DNA of 64,000 bases from Faecalicatena_A orotica (lineage in GTDB: Bacteria > Bacillota > Clostridia > Lachnospirales > Lachnospiraceae): assembly GCF_040545875.1 (NCBI RefSeq), contig NZ_JBEPMR010000002.1, one strand, 5' to 3'. The number at the start of each line of letters is the position of its first letter. Within the stretch, counting starts at the first letter, position 1. The position numbers were made by a program, and so were the translations under genes. Below are positions 16,049 to 25,079 of the stretch, piece by piece. The notes under the pieces are model-generated. The model worked only from the letters and a program-made list of their open reading frames with translations. It did not search any database and was not told the DNA's origin.

Positions 16049-16096
16049 ATCCCCACCGGAAATTCAATGCTGCGAAACATGAATTCCGGTGGGGAT
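16049..16096. terminator. Bidirectional terminator
   Basis: ATCCCCACCGGAAATTC pairs with GAATTCCGGTGGGGAT (16081-16096). It lies between the symporter and the convergent plsC gene and can serve both. Confidence 0.8.
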
Positions 16097-16144
16097 ATTT
16101 ACGTTTTATCACTTTAAAAGATGCATTTAGATACTGCTCCGAAA

Positions 16145-16879
16145 CTATACAAGGTCTGCATTCTTGCGTATCGTTTCCTGAATGATATTCTGTACATAAC
16201 TTCCGATATGCTTCTTGTCTTCTTTATCCAGATTGTTCGGATAAATTGGTTCTCCGTATTCAATGACAACATGCACCTTTTTAATTCTTGGAAATTGTTT
16301 TTCAAATATGGCACATGTGTTATTCATAGAAACAGGAATGATCGCACAGTTTGTCTTGGTAGCGATTTTAAATGCGCCGTCTTTGAACGGGAGCATACTT
16401 AATTCCTCGCCTTTGTTGCGGGTCCCCTCCGGGAAAATACAGATGGAGATTCCGTTCTTGACATAATCGATTGCCTGTAAAATCGTCTTGAGCCCTTCCT
16501 TTGGATTCTCTCTGTCAAGGAACAGGCAGTAGAGATAACGCATCCACGTGGAGAGCAGCGGGATGTGCTCCATCTCCTTCTTTGCAACATAGCCGGTCAG
16601 CCGGCGGCAGCGGGAGTATGTAAGCAGGATATCGAAAAAGCTGCGGTGGTTCCCGATAAAAAGAACCGGCTCGTCCGGTACATGCTCTTCTCCGATCACG
16701 GTTGTCTTAACACTTGTAAACTTCAGGATGACTTTGAATGCCCACTGCACAATGCGCAGGGAGCTGTAGTCCCTTTTTTGGCGGTTAAACTTTCCGATGA
16801 TCCATTCGACCAGAAAAACCGGGATCGAGAGTATCAGAAACGTCACCAGAAAAATTACGACACAAATAAATCTGAACAT
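16145..16879 (-). CDS. plsC: 1-acyl-sn-glycerol-3-phosphate acyltransferase
   Basis: The 244-residue product has an N-terminal membrane helix (residues about 4-27) and the acyltransferase motifs NHRSFFD (HX4D, about 78-83), a downstream arginine region, and FPEGTR near 150. It transfers an acyl group to lysophosphatidate to make phosphatidate at the cytoplasmic membrane face. The length is normal. It stands alone, convergent with the symporter and divergent from the lipoprotein at 17152, with about 270 AT-rich bases between starts that should hold both promoters. Confidence 0.9.
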   Translation of the reverse strand: MFRFICVVIFLVTFLILSIPVFLVEWIIGKFNRQKRDYSSLRIVQWAFKVILKFTSVKTTVIGEEHVPDEPVLFIGNHRSFFDILLTYSRCRRLTGYVAKKEMEHIPLLSTWMRYLYCLFLDRENPKEGLKTILQAIDYVKNGISICIFPEGTRNKGEELSMLPFKDGAFKIATKTNCAIIPVSMNNTCAIFEKQFPRIKKVHVVIEYGEPIYPNNLDKEDKKHIGSYVQNIIQETIRKNADLV

Positions 16880-17151
16880 AAGGAAAATCCTCTTTTCTTA
16901 ATAAATAAAATATACCAGAAGGGAACCCCCTCCTTAGATATTTGCTTTTCAATTATACTAAAGCATACAGCAAATAACAAGTAATGAGAAGGATATTTGC
17001 GGCATTTTTTTCTGTTTTACAGCTATCTTAACCTGTTTCTATGTCAAAGGGCAAAGGAGTTTGACGGTTACTGTGCATAGTAATGTTTGGTGGTATATTT
17101 ATCTGCCCCGCATAATAAGATAATAGAGAGAATATACCGCGGGGAATGGAT

Positions 17152-17568
17152 ATGAAGAAACTGTATTCCAGGATATTATTTCTGTCGGTTCTTTTGTTAG
17201 CGCTGACACTGACGGGCTGCATCTCGCGTCCGCAGAAAACGGAAAAACTGCGGGATCTGGATTTTACCGTCATGGATAAGGAAAAGGTGCCGGATGAGTT
17301 AAAGGCGGCGATTCAGGAGAACAGGGATATGCCTTTCAAGCTGACCTATGCCGATCAGGGATACCTGTATATTGCGGAGGGGTACGGGCCGCAGAAGAAA
17401 AGTGGGTACAGCGTGGAAGTGACAGGGCTTTATGAAACAGAAAATGCTGTTTATATACATACGAATCTGCTGGGACCTGAGAAGGGCGAGAAAACACAAG
17501 ATGTGGTCACATACCCTTATGTGGTGGTGAAACTGGAATATATTGACAAAAATGTCGTGTTTGATTAG
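17152..17568 (+). CDS. Lipoprotein, PrcB-C-like domain (tentative)
   Basis: A 138-residue predicted lipoprotein: MKKLYSRILFL followed by a hydrophobic core and the lipobox LTLTGC, with the lipid-modified Cys at about residue 23. The mature part, about 115 residues, is a beta-rich single domain with EGYGPQKKSGYSVEVTG resembling the protease-complex subunit PrcB C-terminal domain. ATG 17152 is favoured because GGGGA (17141-17145) is 6 bases upstream; ATG 17146 would be too near. It ends 12 bases before the sipL-like gene, so it may be a spore-envelope or mother-cell surface protein. Function is otherwise unknown. Confidence 0.6.
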   Translation: MKKLYSRILFLSVLLLALTLTGCISRPQKTEKLRDLDFTVMDKEKVPDELKAAIQENRDMPFKLTYADQGYLYIAEGYGPQKKSGYSVEVTGLYETENAVYIHTNLLGPEKGEKTQDVVTYPYVVVKLEYIDKNVVFD

Positions 17569-17580
17569 AGGAGGACGCAT

Positions 17581-19140
17581 ATGGAATTGATTAAAAAACA
17601 GGTACATTACACACAGGAAGGGAAACGGACATTTGACCAGTTCTATCTGGACGAGGATTACAATGTTCCTGACGCAAAGGAAGACGTCCAGCAGATTATC
17701 CAGGGCAGCGGGACGGTAAAAATAGAGGACATTAAGCTGGTAGAGAATTACATACGCATCTCCGGAAAATTATATTTTCAGATTCTTTATGTGACAGCGA
17801 CAGGCGATCCACAGCCGGCGGTTCTGGACGGGAAGATTCCTTTTGAAGAAATGGTGTACACTGACGGCGGGGAGATGGAGAGCTATTTTATTCAGAATAT
17901 CCGCGTAGAATTTACTTCCACACTCGTGCACTCCCGCAAGCTGAGCATCCGCGCGATGGTAGAAATGGAAATCGGCAGGGAAAAGCTGGAGGACGAGGAA
18001 ACGACCGTGGATATCGACAGTTCCGTTCCCATTTACAAGAAAATGAAACGTGTAAACCTTCTTGAGCTGCACACGACCAAAAAAGATACTTACCGGATCA
18101 AGGAAGAAATCACCCTTCCCGGCACGAAAGAAAGTATAGGGCAGCTATTGCTGACCGACGTCAGCAGCAGAAAACTGGAGATACGGCTCGGTCAGGATGA
18201 AATGCAGCTGAAAGGCGAAATGCTCGTATTTTGTATGTATTTATCCGAGGACGGGAAGACAGACTGGCTGGAGCAGACCGTTCCTTATGAGGGCCGGATT
18301 GAGTGCGGCGGTGTGGAAGAGGGCATGTATTACTATGTACACAGCAGTCTGGAAGACACGCTCGTGGATATCCGTATGGATGAGGACGGAGAAATGCGTT
18401 TGCTGGGTATCGAAGGGACGCTGAATCTAAGAATGAATATTTATGTGGAGGAAGAGGTTGAACTTCTGGAGGATTTATACTCCCTTGAACAGAATTGTGG
18501 ATTTGAGACAAGGGAAGCGGTTTATGAGGAGCTGCTAGTCCAGAATTATTCGAAATGCAAGGTATCCGAAAGACTGTCCCTTCCAGAACTTAAGGATGAC
18601 GTCCTGCAGATATGCCACAGTGAGGGCAGTGTCCAGATTGAGCATATGGAGCAGACGGATGCCGGTATTCAGATAGAGGGAATCCTGCATCTTAATTTCC
18701 TGTACCTGAGAGCGGATGATGCCATGCCGTTCGGCGGCTGGCAGGGAATGGTGCCTTTCTCCTACCTTTTAGAGTGTCCGGGAATGACGGAAGACGTGCG
18801 CTACAATATTTCTTACCATGTAGAGCAGCTTTCTGTGAATCTGGCCGGCAGTGAAGCGGTAGAAGTCAAGGCAGTCCTCGCATTCGATATCTTCATGCGA
18901 AAACCGGTTCCAATGCAGGTAATTACCGATGTGGAGCTGACCCCGGTATCTATGGAAGAAATGGAGAAACGTCCGGGCATTGTCGGATATGTCGTGAAAG
19001 ACGGAGATGAGCTGTGGAATCTGGCAAAGAATTATATGACAACGATAGAGGGCATTAAGGAAGTCAACGAACTGGAGGGCGATTCGATCAAGCCGGGGGA
19101 TAAACTGCTGATCTTCAAAGAGAATATGAGCATTTTGTAA
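17581..19140 (+). CDS. sipL: DUF3794 (SPOCS) and LysM spore-coat morphogenesis protein, SipL-like
   Basis: The 519-residue protein has repeated DUF3794/SPOCS domains (clear ones at about 30-130 and 320-430, a more divergent one between) and a C-terminal LysM (about 466-513: YVVKDGDELWNLAKNY and IKPGDKLLIF). This order and size match clostridial SipL, which works with SpoIVA to anchor the coat to the forespore. A GAGGAGG site precedes ATG 17581 by 8 bases. It supports a spore-forming host. Expression is expected in the mother cell, but I see no clear sigma-E promoter. Confidence 0.82.
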   Translation: MELIKKQVHYTQEGKRTFDQFYLDEDYNVPDAKEDVQQIIQGSGTVKIEDIKLVENYIRISGKLYFQILYVTATGDPQPAVLDGKIPFEEMVYTDGGEMESYFIQNIRVEFTSTLVHSRKLSIRAMVEMEIGREKLEDEETTVDIDSSVPIYKKMKRVNLLELHTTKKDTYRIKEEITLPGTKESIGQLLLTDVSSRKLEIRLGQDEMQLKGEMLVFCMYLSEDGKTDWLEQTVPYEGRIECGGVEEGMYYYVHSSLEDTLVDIRMDEDGEMRLLGIEGTLNLRMNIYVEEEVELLEDLYSLEQNCGFETREAVYEELLVQNYSKCKVSERLSLPELKDDVLQICHSEGSVQIEHMEQTDAGIQIEGILHLNFLYLRADDAMPFGGWQGMVPFSYLLECPGMTEDVRYNISYHVEQLSVNLAGSEAVEVKAVLAFDIFMRKPVPMQVITDVELTPVSMEEMEKRPGIVGYVVKDGDELWNLAKNYMTTIEGIKEVNELEGDSIKPGDKLLIFKENMSIL

Positions 19141-19266
19141 AAAAAGGCTGCCGGGCAGGGCTGTCTTAGAAAAAAGGGAACGGAAGGATATGCCGCGGAT
19201 GATGCGTCCGCGGTTTATATCTGTAAAGGAAACTTTATTCTGGGGCAGCCCTGTCTGCTTTTTTTA
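19141..19266 (+). terminator. Branched terminator structure after sipL
   Basis: A left arm GGCTGCCGGGCAGGGCTGTC directly after the stop is largely complementary to GGCAGCCCTGTCTGC followed by TTTTTTT at about 19244-19266. Between them is an inner hairpin with CCGCGGA and TCCGCGG arms (about 19193-19213). The outer pairing before a T run makes it a terminator, but the branched form is larger than usual. Confidence 0.6.
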
Positions 19267-19392
19267 CCACGAGAAGCGGGCCAGGCGGACAAACCTGTTT
19301 GATGTATCCTCTTGACAAAGAGACAATAATGGTTTAAACTGACTATAATGACTAAAAATAATAAAAACAGTCAACAAAAAGGAGAAGCCAAT

Positions 19393-19977
19393 ATGCCCAA
19401 GATTGTTTCAGAGGAAGAGCGCGGTCTGGTTAAGGATGCAATGTATGATGCCACGATCGGGCTTATCCGGAAAAAAGGAGTACGCAAGGTAACCGTGGAT
19501 GATATTACAGAAGCCGTAGGAATCAGCAAGGGAGCATTTTATATGTATTATCCATCAAAAGAAGTATGCATCTATGAAGTGCTTAAGCAGAATGAGAAAG
19601 CATTATTTGCGCGCATGGAAGAGATTATGCAGCAGGATCTGCGTGACAGGGAACGGTGCGCAGCACTGATCAGGGAAGTGATGCTGTCACAGGACAGCCT
19701 GATATTATTTTTATCCCCGGCCGACCTGGAGATCCTTCTGAGAAAACTGCCTGCCGAATACAGGGAGCGTGAGGCGAAGAAGTCTGATGATTATTTTAAG
19801 AGGAGCCTCGAACTGCTGAAAGTGGGAAATGACAAGATGGAAGCGGTCGCAATGCTGACGGACTGTTTAAGTGTCGTTGCCTCTAATGAAATGTTCAGCG
19901 AGCGGGGAAAACAGGAGGCTCTGGATGTACTTGTGATGGCAATGGCGGATTATATTTCAAAGGAGGAGAGCGTATGA
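19393..19977 (+). CDS. TetR-family transcriptional regulator
   Basis: A 194-residue TetR-type repressor. The N-terminal DNA-binding domain has VDDITEAVGISKGAFYMYYP (about 34-53), and the rest is an all-helical ligand domain. ATG 19393 follows AAAAAGGAGAAG; an earlier ATG at 19348 lacks a ribosome site. Its stop overlaps the start of the next gene (ATGA at 19974), so it is the first of a three-gene operon with two flavodoxin-like genes, probably autoregulated. TTGACA at about 19313 is a possible -35. Confidence 0.85.
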   Translation: MPKIVSEEERGLVKDAMYDATIGLIRKKGVRKVTVDDITEAVGISKGAFYMYYPSKEVCIYEVLKQNEKALFARMEEIMQQDLRDRERCAALIREVMLSQDSLILFLSPADLEILLRKLPAEYREREAKKSDDYFKRSLELLKVGNDKMEAVAMLTDCLSVVASNEMFSERGKQEALDVLVMAMADYISKEESV

Positions 19978-20453
19978 GGACAGTAATCGTCAGTGAGAGG
20001 GAAGATACCCCGGCTGCGGAAAAAGGAACCTTTATACTGGATTTGTCATCGAGGGAAGTCCGGGACTGCACCGGCTGCTGGAGCTGCTGGCAGAGAACCC
20101 CGGGGCGGTGTGCATCCCATGACCTGGATGATTTTTACAGGGCGTTTATGCAGGCCGATAAGGTCATCTTTTATATTGGCGTATCCTGTGATTTCGTAAG
20201 CGGGAAGCTGAAAACACTATTTGACAGGATGATCCCCCATTTTCTGCCCTATACGACTTACAGGACAGGGGAATCCATGCATGTGACGCGGTATGATCAT
20301 TATCCGGAGATTGAGGTTTATTACAAAGGAGATTTCAGCAGCCGTGAGGCACGGATACTATATGAAGAATATCTGGGCCGTGTCTTTTATCATTTCCACA
20401 TTCCAAAAGTATTGATTCACTCTGAAAATGAGAAGAAAGAGAGAACAGCATGA
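19974..20453 (+). CDS. Flavodoxin-like NAD(P)H-dependent oxidoreductase, cysteine-rich
   Basis: A 159-residue protein of the NADPH-dependent FMN-reductase/flavodoxin group. The segment DCTGCWSCWQRTPGRC (about residues 32-47) has four cysteines in the pattern seen in iron-sulfur flavoproteins and related reductases. FYIGVSCDFVSGKLKTLFDR near 64-84 is the usual flavodoxin-fold loop. The first residues VIVSE replace the canonical GSxRxxG FMN loop, which may mean altered binding or that it works with the next protein. It overlaps both neighbours by 4 bases, indicating translational coupling. Confidence 0.72.
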   Translation: MRTVIVSEREDTPAAEKGTFILDLSSREVRDCTGCWSCWQRTPGRCASHDLDDFYRAFMQADKVIFYIGVSCDFVSGKLKTLFDRMIPHFLPYTTYRTGESMHVTRYDHYPEIEVYYKGDFSSREARILYEEYLGRVFYHFHIPKVLIHSENEKKERTA

Positions 20454-21103
20454 GTACTCTGATTATAAATGGCTCCCCTCGGGGAAAGAATGGAAATACG
20501 GAAATCTTTATCCGGCAGTTTTTATCTGGTGCGGGTGAGGAATATCCGGTCAGATATGCAGTAAAAGAAGACCCGGAAACCCTTGCGGAAATGCTCCGGC
20601 AGTATGATACGTTACTCATTTTTATGCCGCTGTATGTCCATGCAATGCCCGGGATTGTGATGAAGCTGTTCGAACAGATGCGCCCGTGCGGGGAAGGGCA
20701 GAAGATTGGGTTTGTCGTGCAGGCAGGCTTTATAGAAGGGGCGCAGGCAAGATTTTTAGTGCGTTATTTAGACCAGTTTGCGGGACGCTTAGGGTATGAG
20801 AACCTTGGCACCGTGACCAATGGCGATGCGGCTGGGACATCGATGCTTCCTGAATTTATGAACAGAAAGCGGTTCAAACATCTGAATGCGCTGGGGGCAG
20901 GCTTCGCCGGAAAGGGACAGTTTGACCGGGAAGCAGCGGCCCTGCTGGCGGGGATTTATGAGCTGACGCCGCAGAAAGTGAAGATGTTAGAGGCAATGAA
21001 TAAAATCGGGGTAAGCCATATCATGTGGAAGAAATTCTGGCGGGATAACGGGCAGCTCGAACATGGACTGGACCGGCCATTTCAACCGGATTCTTTTGGG
21101 TAA
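20450..21103 (+). CDS. Flavodoxin-family NAD(P)H:quinone/FMN oxidoreductase
   Basis: A 217-residue flavodoxin-fold protein. IINGSPRGKNGNTEIF at residues 4-19 is the FMN-phosphate loop, and FMPLYVHAMPGIVMKLFEQM near 63-82 the second cofactor loop. It starts within the stop of the preceding gene (ATGA), so the two are translationally coupled and may form a heteromeric or two-step reductase. TetR control suggests a role in handling quinones, nitro compounds or other electrophiles. This is inferred from context. Confidence 0.78.
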   Translation: MSTLIINGSPRGKNGNTEIFIRQFLSGAGEEYPVRYAVKEDPETLAEMLRQYDTLLIFMPLYVHAMPGIVMKLFEQMRPCGEGQKIGFVVQAGFIEGAQARFLVRYLDQFAGRLGYENLGTVTNGDAAGTSMLPEFMNRKRFKHLNALGAGFAGKGQFDREAAALLAGIYELTPQKVKMLEAMNKIGVSHIMWKKFWRDNGQLEHGLDRPFQPDSFG

Positions 21104-21201
21104 TATGTATAAAAAGAAAACGAAAAGTTTGTGAAAGATTACGAAATGAGCAAAAACTGTTGACAAATCAGGGGACAGATAGTATATTTGATTTAGGGAA
21201 T

Positions 21202-21299
21202 GGGAACGTTCCCTAAACGATAAACATATATACGTCAGTATATTTTATATTAATAAAACACCAGTACTTATTTTTTTACACTTTTTCGGGAACGTTCCC
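21202..21299 (+). promoter_or_regulatory. Twin GGGAACGTTCCC operators upstream of LacI gene
   Basis: The perfect 12-base palindrome GGGAACGTTCCC occurs at 21202-21213 and again at 21288-21299, each followed by TAA, with centres 86 bases apart. Central CG in a perfect palindrome is typical of LacI-family operators, so the regulator at 21373 probably binds here by looping and controls itself and perhaps the sugar ABC operon. The sequence between is very AT-rich. Confidence 0.8.
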
Positions 21300-21372
21300 T
21301 AACAACTTTTATGGTAATGAAGCGGACATTCTTGTATAATGAAATACAAAGCACATGAAAGGAAGTTCGCAT

Positions 21373-22386
21373 ATGAGTACAATATTTGATGTCGCAAAAG
21401 CGGCAGGAGTATCAAAGTCAACCGTGTCCAGAGTGTTGAATGGAGAAGACGGGGTAAAAGAAGAGACAAGGATAGCTGTGGAGAAAGCGATTAAGGAGCT
21501 GAAGTATTCCCCCAGTTATTTTGCACAGGGAATCCGTACAGGGCGGACGAAGACAATCGCGATGATGGTTCCCGAATATACGAATATATTTTACAGTGAG
21601 ATGTTCCGCGGGGTGGAGGATGTTGCCCTGGAATATGGTTATATGGTACTCGTCTGTAATACGGAGCGCCATGCCAACGCGGAGATTGAATATACAAAGG
21701 AACTGCTGAAGAGGAAAGTAGACGGGATTATTTATAATACATATTCTAACAGTGAAGCCATGCTGAATTACTTAAAAGAATTATCGAGGCAGCTCCCGGT
21801 TGTGTTTACGAATAAGATTTTTTCAGAGAGTGATGATGTAGCTTATGTTTATACAGATGGATTTAAGGGGAACCGCAGGGCGGTCCATTATCTGTACGAG
21901 CATGGCAGGCACAAGATCGGATATATCAGAAATACCAGCGATATCAGTGTGATTGAGGAACGGTACGAAGGCTATCTCCAAGGGCTGAAGGACTGCGGGC
22001 TGCCGTACCGCGAGGAGTTTGTTTACCGGATTACCCAGAAGAAGGAGCCTGACTATATCAAATTAGGGCATGAGGCCGCCGAGTATTTTATAGGGCTCGA
22101 AGAAAGGCCGGATGCCATACTGGCTGCGATTGATACACTTGCAATTGGATGTGTGCAGCACCTTCAGAAGAAGGGGGTCAGAATCCCCGAGGATATGAAT
22201 ATCATTGGGTTTGATAATATTTCTTTAAGCGAGATGATTGAACCTCCGCTGACGACGATCAGCCAGCCTATCCGAAGGATGGGCCAGAAGGCTGCTGAGA
22301 TTGTGATTGCCAAAATTGAGGGCAGAGAGACGGAGGACCATATTGTATTTGATGGAGAACTCATTGTGAGAGAAACGACGAATTGA
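21373..22386 (+). CDS. LacI-family transcriptional regulator
   Basis: A 337-residue LacI/GalR regulator with HTH TIFDVAKAAGVSKSTVSRVLN at residues 3-23 and a periplasmic-binding-protein fold sensor (about 60-335), with FDNISLSEMIEPPLTTISQP near 280. ATG 21373 is preferred: AAAGGAAG is 9 bases upstream, while ATG 21355 precedes this site. It is followed in the same direction by an RbsBAC-like importer, so the effector is probably the sugar carried by that importer. Two perfect palindromes before it are likely operators. Confidence 0.9.
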   Translation: MSTIFDVAKAAGVSKSTVSRVLNGEDGVKEETRIAVEKAIKELKYSPSYFAQGIRTGRTKTIAMMVPEYTNIFYSEMFRGVEDVALEYGYMVLVCNTERHANAEIEYTKELLKRKVDGIIYNTYSNSEAMLNYLKELSRQLPVVFTNKIFSESDDVAYVYTDGFKGNRRAVHYLYEHGRHKIGYIRNTSDISVIEERYEGYLQGLKDCGLPYREEFVYRITQKKEPDYIKLGHEAAEYFIGLEERPDAILAAIDTLAIGCVQHLQKKGVRIPEDMNIIGFDNISLSEMIEPPLTTISQPIRRMGQKAAEIVIAKIEGRETEDHIVFDGELIVRETTN

Positions 22387-22467
22387 TATTTCCCTTTTCC
22401 TGAGGCCTGGCCGGCATACCTTCTGGAAAAGGTGAATATAAAGCCAAGCGAACAGGGAGGAAATACA

Positions 22468-23460
22468 ATGAAGAAAAGAATATTAAGTGTGATTTTATGT
22501 ACCGTCATGGCAGTAAGTCTGGCGGCTGGATGCAGCAGCAAAGGCGGGGAGGACAGTCCTGCTTCTGATTCGGGCAAGGAGGACAATGCAAAGGATGACG
22601 GGTACAAGCTCGGGATTTCCGTTCTTACGATGTCTGGACAGTTTTTCATCGATATGGTGGATTCTGCACAGGCAGCAGTGGATGAGACTGGCGGGGAGCT
22701 GATCGTCAATGATGCGGACAACTCTTCCGAGACGCAGGTAGCGGCGCTGGAGAACTTTATCTCGGCAGGTGTTGACGGCATTATTGTGACGGCGGTTGAT
22801 ACGGAAGCAGTAGCGCCGGTTATTAAAGAGGCAAAAGAAGCCGGAATCGCGGTTGTCTGCCATACTTCCAAGGTAGACGGTTATGATGCTTATATCGGGG
22901 CTGATGAGTATCAGTTAGGATACACACAGGGACTTGCTGTCGGCAAGTGGATTGCTGATAACTGGGGGACAGATGAGAAGATTGAAGCGGCGACCTTGAA
23001 TTATGACCTTTTGGAATCCGTAATCCAGAGGAAGGTCGGAATCATGGAAGGTGTAGCCGAGAACGCACCGAATGTAGAATTTGTTGCTGACGCGACAGCA
23101 GCGGATCAGGCGGAAGGCATGACTGCCACGGAGAACTTCCTGCAGGCGAACCCGGACTTAAGGATTGTGTGCGGAGTCAGCGATGGCGCGGCTCTCGGGG
23201 CATATGAGGCATTTAAGGCAAACGGCATGACCGATCCGAAGAAATACATTATCGCAGGTGTTGATGCGACAGAAGAAGCTTTGAACAAGATTTCTGAGGG
23301 GACAATCTACCAGTTTACCGTCGACCAGAATCCGACAGCTACAGGGAAACAGCTTGTGGAGACCTGTGTGAAGGTGATCAAAGGTGAGGATGTCGAGAAG
23401 GACTTTAATCAGGAACTGGTTGCAGTGACACCGGACAATATCAAAGATTATGTAAAATAA
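22468..23460 (+). CDS. Sugar ABC transporter substrate-binding lipoprotein (RbsB-like)
   Basis: A 330-residue lipoprotein of the cluster-B sugar-binding family. MKKRILSVILCTVMAVSLAAGC shows a signal peptide and lipobox with Cys at about 22; the mature protein has the RbsB-type two-lobed fold (ISVLTMSGQFFIDMV near 50, VDGIIVTAVDTEAV near 105, AGVDATEEALNKISEG near 270). AGGGAGG precedes ATG 22468; an earlier in-frame ATG at 22432 lacks a site. It captures a sugar or polyol outside the membrane and delivers it to the permease encoded downstream. Confidence 0.88.
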   Translation: MKKRILSVILCTVMAVSLAAGCSSKGGEDSPASDSGKEDNAKDDGYKLGISVLTMSGQFFIDMVDSAQAAVDETGGELIVNDADNSSETQVAALENFISAGVDGIIVTAVDTEAVAPVIKEAKEAGIAVVCHTSKVDGYDAYIGADEYQLGYTQGLAVGKWIADNWGTDEKIEAATLNYDLLESVIQRKVGIMEGVAENAPNVEFVADATAADQAEGMTATENFLQANPDLRIVCGVSDGAALGAYEAFKANGMTDPKKYIIAGVDATEEALNKISEGTIYQFTVDQNPTATGKQLVETCVKVIKGEDVEKDFNQELVAVTPDNIKDYVK

Positions 23461-23502
23461 AATTGTGAAACGGGATATTATATTCTGTTTGAAATCAAAA
23501 AC

Positions 23503-23555
23503 GGCATCGTTTTTTCTGGAGATTATTGCCTCAGTGAAAAGGCGATGCCCTTTTT
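23503..23555 (+). terminator. Intercistronic attenuator after the binding-protein gene
   Basis: GGCATCG (23503-23509) pairs with CGATGCC (23543-23549) and is followed by CTTTTT. Partial termination here would give more binding protein than ATPase and permease. Confidence 0.65.
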
Positions 23556-23581
23556 GCACCATTTTTTAGAGGAGGAAAGGT

Positions 23582-25063
23582 ATGCAGGCAGTACTGGAAC
23601 TTAAAAACATTACGAAGGAATATCCCGGCGTAAAAGCGCTGGACCATATCAGTATCCAGTTTTATCCCGGAGAAGTCCATGCATTGATGGGCGAGAATGG
23701 TGCCGGGAAGTCAACCCTGATCAAGACGATATCCGGTGCCGTCAGGCCGAATGCCGGCAGTATATATTTTGAAGGAACGGAATATGGGAATATGACACCG
23801 GCACTATCACAAAAGCTGGGAATCGGGGTGATTTATCAGGAATTTAACCTGGTTCCCGAACTTTCGATCGCGGAAAATATATTTCTGGGACAGAAATTGA
23901 AGAAGGGACTCACTATAGACAGGAGGCTTATGAACCAGAAAGCGGAAGAGATCATGAAGGAGTTTGGAATTGAGATTGATGTAACCGCCCCTGTAAAAAG
24001 CCTGACAGTCGCCTACCAGCAGCTGGTAGAAATCGCAAAGACGATTACGGGGGATGTGAAGGTTCTGATTATGGACGAACCTTCTGCCCCGCTTACGACG
24101 AGAGAAATCGAGGCCATGTTTGGCATTGTGAATAAATTGAAGGAAAAAGGCGTGTCAGTCATCTATATTTCCCACAGGATGGAGGAAATCTTCCGCATTT
24201 CAGACCGGATCACGATTATGAGGGATGGCCAGTATATCGGTACAAAGCTTACAAAGGAGACGAACCGCCCGGAACTGATCAATATGATGGTAGGCAGGAC
24301 TCTGGAGGAACAATTCCCGAAAGCTGACAGGGAGATCGGGGAGGTCGCGTTAGAGGTGAAGCATCTGTATACACATGCGCTGCTTAAGGATATCTCTTTT
24401 TATGTCAGGAAGGGGGAGATCCTCGGACTGGCCGGGCTTGTGGGGGCAGGAAGGACGGAAACGGCAAGGGCAGTTTTCGGGGCAGACCCTATAGCGCAGG
24501 GTGAGATCTGGATTGATGGAAAGAGGGCGGATATCTCGAGCCCGAAGGACGGTATTAAGGAGGGGATTGCCCTGATTCCGGAGGACAGGAAGAAGCATGG
24601 TGCACTTCTGGAGATGTCGATCCGTGAAAATATCTCTTTTATTTCGATCAAGGGTATCTCGAAAGGATCTATTGTCAATCGAAAGAAGGATAAAGACTTA
24701 TCGAACCAGTTTATCGAGCGTCTGAGAATCAAGACTCCTTCTATGGAACAGCTGACAAAGAATCTGTCAGGCGGGAACCAGCAGAAGGTCGTGCTTGCAA
24801 AATCGCTGGCAGGAAAATCTGATATTATCATCTTCGATGAGCCGACAAGGGGAATCGATGTGGGAGCAAAACAGGAAATCTATGTCCTGATGAACGAGCT
24901 TGCACGGGAGGGGATGGCAATTATTATGATTTCATCGGAAATGCCGGAGCTGCTAGGCATGTCAGACCGGATCATGGTTATGCATGAGGGCGAAGTGACG
25001 GGAGAACTTTCAAAAGAAGAGGCGACCCAGGCTAAAATTCTGGATCTGGCTTCAGGAAAATAA
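23582..25063 (+). CDS. Sugar ABC transporter ATP-binding protein (RbsA-like)
   Basis: The 493-residue protein has two tandem ABC domains. The first has Walker A GENGAGKSTLIKTISG (about 38-53) and Walker B VLIMDEPSAPL; its LSGGQ is degenerate (LTVAYQQLVEIAK). The second (about 255-490) has the usual weak Walker A GLVGAGRTETARAVFG and a proper LSGGNQQKVVLAK with DEPTRGIDVG. This asymmetry is normal for RbsA/MglA ATPases. GAGGAGGAAAGG precedes ATG 23582. It powers import with the binding protein and permease on either side. Confidence 0.9.
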   Translation: MQAVLELKNITKEYPGVKALDHISIQFYPGEVHALMGENGAGKSTLIKTISGAVRPNAGSIYFEGTEYGNMTPALSQKLGIGVIYQEFNLVPELSIAENIFLGQKLKKGLTIDRRLMNQKAEEIMKEFGIEIDVTAPVKSLTVAYQQLVEIAKTITGDVKVLIMDEPSAPLTTREIEAMFGIVNKLKEKGVSVIYISHRMEEIFRISDRITIMRDGQYIGTKLTKETNRPELINMMVGRTLEEQFPKADREIGEVALEVKHLYTHALLKDISFYVRKGEILGLAGLVGAGRTETARAVFGADPIAQGEIWIDGKRADISSPKDGIKEGIALIPEDRKKHGALLEMSIRENISFISIKGISKGSIVNRKKDKDLSNQFIERLRIKTPSMEQLTKNLSGGNQQKVVLAKSLAGKSDIIIFDEPTRGIDVGAKQEIYVLMNELAREGMAIIMISSEMPELLGMSDRIMVMHEGEVTGELSKEEATQAKILDLASGK

Positions 25064-25079
25064 TGCGGGAGGATATCAG

